Source: Sipunculus nudus
Taxonomy: Eukaryota > Annelida > Sipuncula > Golfingiida > Sipunculidae
Length of the DNA: 64,000 nt
Direction: 5' to 3'
Assembly: GCA_026874595.1 (NCBI GenBank)
Contig: CM049318.1
Location: 4,727,741 to 4,791,740 of the forward strand
Position 1 is the stretch's first letter, and every line of letters starts with the position of its first letter. The notes under the pieces were generated by a model that saw nothing but the letters and a program-made list of their open reading frames with translations, made no database searches and was not told the origin of the DNA. Positions 61,601 to 64,000 of the stretch are shown in pieces. A program made the translations under genes and the position numbers.

Positions 61601-63690
61601 TTTTAAGGTAGCAAATAGCTGCTATTTGCGCTTGCGATTCATGGGGCCCCTGTGGCAGTCCTGTCTCACGTCCACTCCCCCTGGCGGCAGTAATAACGCT
61701 CAATGCAATGCTACTATAAATTTTACCCCCTCCTAATTTTTTAGGGTAGCAAATAGCTGCTATTTGCGCGTGCGACTCATGGGGGTCCCTCTGTCTGTCC
61801 ACTCTTATGTCCACTCCCCCTGGTGGCAGTCTTGACATATTTTATGGTAGCAAATAACTGCTATTTGCGCTTGCGACTCGTGGTGACCCCTCTGCCAGGC
61901 CGCTGAGATCTCCTCTCCCCCTGGCGGCAGTCTTGACAAGTTTTAAGGTAGCAAATAGCTGCTATATGCGCTTGCGACTCATGGGGGCCTCTCTGTCTGG
62001 CCGCTGTCATATCCACTCCCCCTGGCGGCAGTCTTGCAACTTTTAAGGTGGCAAATAGCTGCTATTTGCGCTTGCGATTCATGGGGCCCCTGTGGCAGTC
62101 CTGTCTCACGTCCACTCCCCCTGGCGGCAGTAATAACGCTCAATGCAATGCTACTATAAATTTTACCCCCTCCTAATTTTTTAGGGTAGCAAATAGCTGC
62201 TATTTGCGCGTGCGACTCATGGGGGCCCCTCTGTCTGTCCACTCTTATGTCCACTCCCCCTGGTGGCAGTCTTGACATATTTTATGGTAGCAAATAACTG
62301 CTATTTGCGCTTGCGACTCGTGGTGACCCCTCTGCCAGGCCGCTGAGATCTCCTCTCCCCCTGGCGGCAGTCTTCACAACTTTTATGGTAGCAAATAGCT
62401 GCTATTTGCGCGTGCGATTGATTTGGGCCCCTGTGGCAGGCTTTGAGATCTCCACTCCCCCTGGTGGCAATCTTAACTCTCAATGCGATGCTACCAAAAA
62501 TTTTACCCCCTCCTAAATTTTTAGGGTAGCAAATAGCTGCTATTTGCGCGTGCGATTCATAGGGCCCCTGTGGCAGTCCTGTCTCTTGTCCACTCCCTCT
62601 GGCGGCAATCTTAACTCTCAATGTGATGCTACCAGAAATTTTACCCAGTCTTAAATTTTTTAGGGTAGCAAATAGCTGCTATTTGCGCGAGCGATTCATG
62701 GGGGCCCCTCTGTCTGCCTGCTCTCATGTACACTCCCCCTGGCGGCAGTCTTAACACTCAATGCGATGTTACTATATATTTAACCCCTCCTAAATTTTTT
62801 AGGGTAGCAAATAGCAGCTATTTGCGCGTGCGATTCAATGGGGCCCCTGTGGCATTCCTGTCTCATGTCCACTCCCCCTGGCGGCAGTCATAACGCTCAA
62901 TGCAATGCTACTATAAATTTTACCCCCTCCTAATTTTTTAGGGTAGCAAATAGCTGCTATTTGCGCTTGCGATTATGGGGGCCCCTCTGTCTGTCCACTC
63001 TCATGTCCACACCCCCTGGTGGCAGTCTTGACATATTTTGTGGTAGCAAATAGCTGCTATTTGCGCTTGCGACTCGTGGGGACCCCTCTGCCAGGCCGCT
63101 GAGATCTCCTCTCCCCCTGGCGGCAGTCTTCACAACTTTTATGGTAGCAAATAGCTGCTATTTGCGCGTGCAATTCATTGGGCCGCTGTGGCAGGCTTTG
63201 AGATCTCCACTCCCCCTGGTGGCAGTCTTAACACTTCATGCGCTGCTACTATTATTTTACTTCCTCCTAATTTTTAGGGTAGCAAATAGCTGCTATTTGC
63301 GCGTGCGATTCACAGGGCCTCTGTGGCAGTCCTGTCTCTTGTCCACTCCCTCTGGCGGCAATCTTAACTCTCAATGCGATGCTACCAGAAATTTTACCCC
63401 CTCCTCAATTTTTTAGGGTAGCAAATAGCTGCTATTTGCGCGTGCGATTCATGGGGGCCCCTCTGTCTGCCCGCACTCATGTCCACTCCCCCTGGCGGCA
63501 ATCTTAACTCTCAATGCGATGATACCAGAAATTTTACCCCCTCCTAAATTTTTTGGGTCGCAAATAGCTGCTATTTGCGTGTGCGATTCATAGGGCCCCA
63601 GTGGCTGGCCGCTCTCATTTCACTCCCCCTGCCGGCAACCTTAACATTAATGCGATGCTCTTATAAATTTTATCCCCTCCCAATTTTTTG
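55676..63690. repeat. Array 3: ~100-bp satellite with a 9-1-9 hairpin in each unit
   Basis: The short monomer (~93-105 bp) runs 'ggcggcagtcttggcaactt', 'ttaaggta', then GCAAATAGCTGCTATTTGC, then 'gcttgcgattcatgggggcc' and a variable linker to 'ccactccccct'. A long monomer replaces the 'ttggcaacttttaagg' part with 'taacgctcaatgcaatgcta' and 'ttttaccccctcctaatttt'. About 75-80 units in total. GCAAATAGC and GCTATTTGC are perfect complements around one base, so every intact unit can form a hairpin. A ~2.4-kb block is repeated (for example 56,147 and 58,554), and shorter multimers occur towards the right. Recurrent 60-106-codon frames are by-products. Confidence 0.95.
60301..62340. repeat. Higher-order repeats in array 3 (740 bp and 440 bp)
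   Basis: A four-monomer, 440-bp multimer is repeated at 61,099, 61,539 and 61,979 with only a few differences. The copy at 60,359 is 740 bp before 61,099 because three extra monomers follow it. Near identity marks this as the most recently amplified part of the array. Confidence 0.9.
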
Positions 63691-63725
63691 TAGGGTACTA
63701 CAGGCTGCCAAAGCTTCCAGCAAAA

Positions 63726-63740
63726 CCCCCCCCCCCCCCC
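63726..63740. repeat. Poly-C tract
   Basis: Fifteen consecutive C residues in the last non-repetitive 140 bp of the giant element. Confidence 0.95.
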
Positions 63741-63806
63741 GGCACTAATGAGAAACTGCCTGCGAAAAATCGAAAAGTCCCATAAGCTTAACTACAGGCC
63801 GCTACC

Positions 63807-63826
63807 GAAAACCGACAGTTCCCCGC
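63807..63826 (-). repeat. Right terminal inverted repeat (20 bp)
   Basis: GAAAACCGACAGTTCCCCGC, the exact reverse complement of 40,882-40,901. It is followed by CTATCT and then the 9-bp target duplication. Confidence 0.85.
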
Positions 63827-63832
63827 CTATCT

Positions 63833-63841
63833 CGATTTCCA
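63833..63841. repeat. Right 9-bp target-site duplication (CGATTTCCA)
   Basis: Identical to 40,866-40,874. Confidence 0.8.
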
Positions 63842-64000
63842 GCATTTCTTTAATATAATCCATTATTCCTCATCAATGCCGAGGAATACGGCGGTACTGT
63901 TCGCGAAATGAGGTCTGGTCGGAAAGATTGATATTATGTTTTACGATAGCTGTACGTCCGAGATCAGTATAGCCATGAGAAAATATGTTACGCCACTCCC
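63842..64000 (-). pseudogene. N-terminal RT fragment of the interrupted Ty3/gypsy retrotransposon
   Basis: Read on the minus strand from the window end: a segment with WRNIFSHGYTDLG, then INLSDQTSF and YRRIP, two stop codons, then DYIKEMLE up to the insertion edge. This is the usual order in Ty3/gypsy polymerases just before the first RT block. The part that normally comes next (IGVIRE) is at 40,865 on the same strand, across the giant element. Protease and gag should lie beyond 64,000. Confidence 0.8.

Larger units (their letters stand above)
40875..63832. mobile_element. Giant TIR-flanked satellite element (22,958 bp) inserted in a retrotransposon
   Basis: The block lies between perfect 9-bp direct repeats. 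It carries a perfect 20-bp inverted repeat GCGGGGAACTGTCGGTTTTC, set 6-7 bp in from each end (40,882-40,901; reverse complement at 63,807-63,826); the outermost bases match only partly. Retrotransposon RT sequence stops at one edge and resumes at the next codon position at the other. Contents: array 1 (~250-bp unit), a degenerate ~350-bp repeat region, array 2 (~77-bp unit), an AT-rich spacer and array 3 (~100-bp unit). I find no transposase, so it would be non-autonomous. A 9-bp duplication is known for Mutator-like and Drosophila foldback elements; hAT and P elements usually give 8. Alternatively a short TIR element inserted and its interior later filled with satellites. Confidence 0.75.

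Noticed and set aside
56093-62621. Repeated minus-strand frames with 'ESHAQIAAICY' motifs and plus-strand frames with 'VANSCYLR' motifs
   Set aside because: They translate the array 3 monomer and its hairpin on either strand. Lengths follow monomer spacing, and stop codons appear wherever monomer length shifts.
55676-63690. Could the regularly spaced palindromic repeats be a CRISPR array?
   Set aside because: The repeated part makes up nearly the whole ~100-bp unit, linkers are shared between units instead of unique, no cas genes are present and the context is an animal genome.

Overview
The window is animal nuclear DNA, most likely from a mollusc and probably a bivalve (inference, moderate to low confidence). 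It is AT-rich, its genes are split by introns, and tRNA-derived SINEs, GTCC-rich inverted-end repeats and large satellite arrays are abundant. I see no bacterial-type genes, rRNA or CRISPR array.

Region 1 (about 1-36,250) is a tandem segmental duplication. The sequence at position 1 starts again at 17,367. Each unit carries a broken last-exon copy (833-951; 18,213-18,462), several kb of non-coding repeat-rich flank, and one complete six-exon gene (gene A, CDS 9,844-13,786; gene B, CDS 28,996-32,204). Both genes encode a 252-residue secreted precursor: signal peptide, a prodomain I tentatively relate to BRICHOS, a furin-type RKKR site, and a 69-residue C-terminal peptide with nine cysteines. 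The two proteins differ at 15 positions. Both promoters keep CCAAT, CACGTG, TATA and initiator elements at matching spacing.

Region 2 (about 37,000-40,865, and again from 63,842 to the window end) is a degenerate Ty3/gypsy-type retrotransposon on the minus strand: reverse transcriptase, RNase H, integrase, a polypurine tract and a probable 3' LTR.

Region 3 (40,875-63,832) is the most unusual object. A 22,958-bp block interrupts the reverse transcriptase of that retrotransposon. It has a perfect 20-bp inverted repeat close to each end and sits between two copies of the 9-bp sequence CGATTTCCA, which is retrotransposon coding sequence. I read it as one giant TIR element that inserted with a 9-bp target duplication. 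It has no recognisable gene. It is filled by a ~250-bp array, a ~350-bp degenerate repeat region, a ~77-bp array of over 130 units with higher-order structure, and a ~100-bp array of about 75-80 units. Each repeat family has its own perfect palindrome or hairpin core. Class and mobility are unproven; Mutator-like or foldback-like elements are the nearest known comparison.
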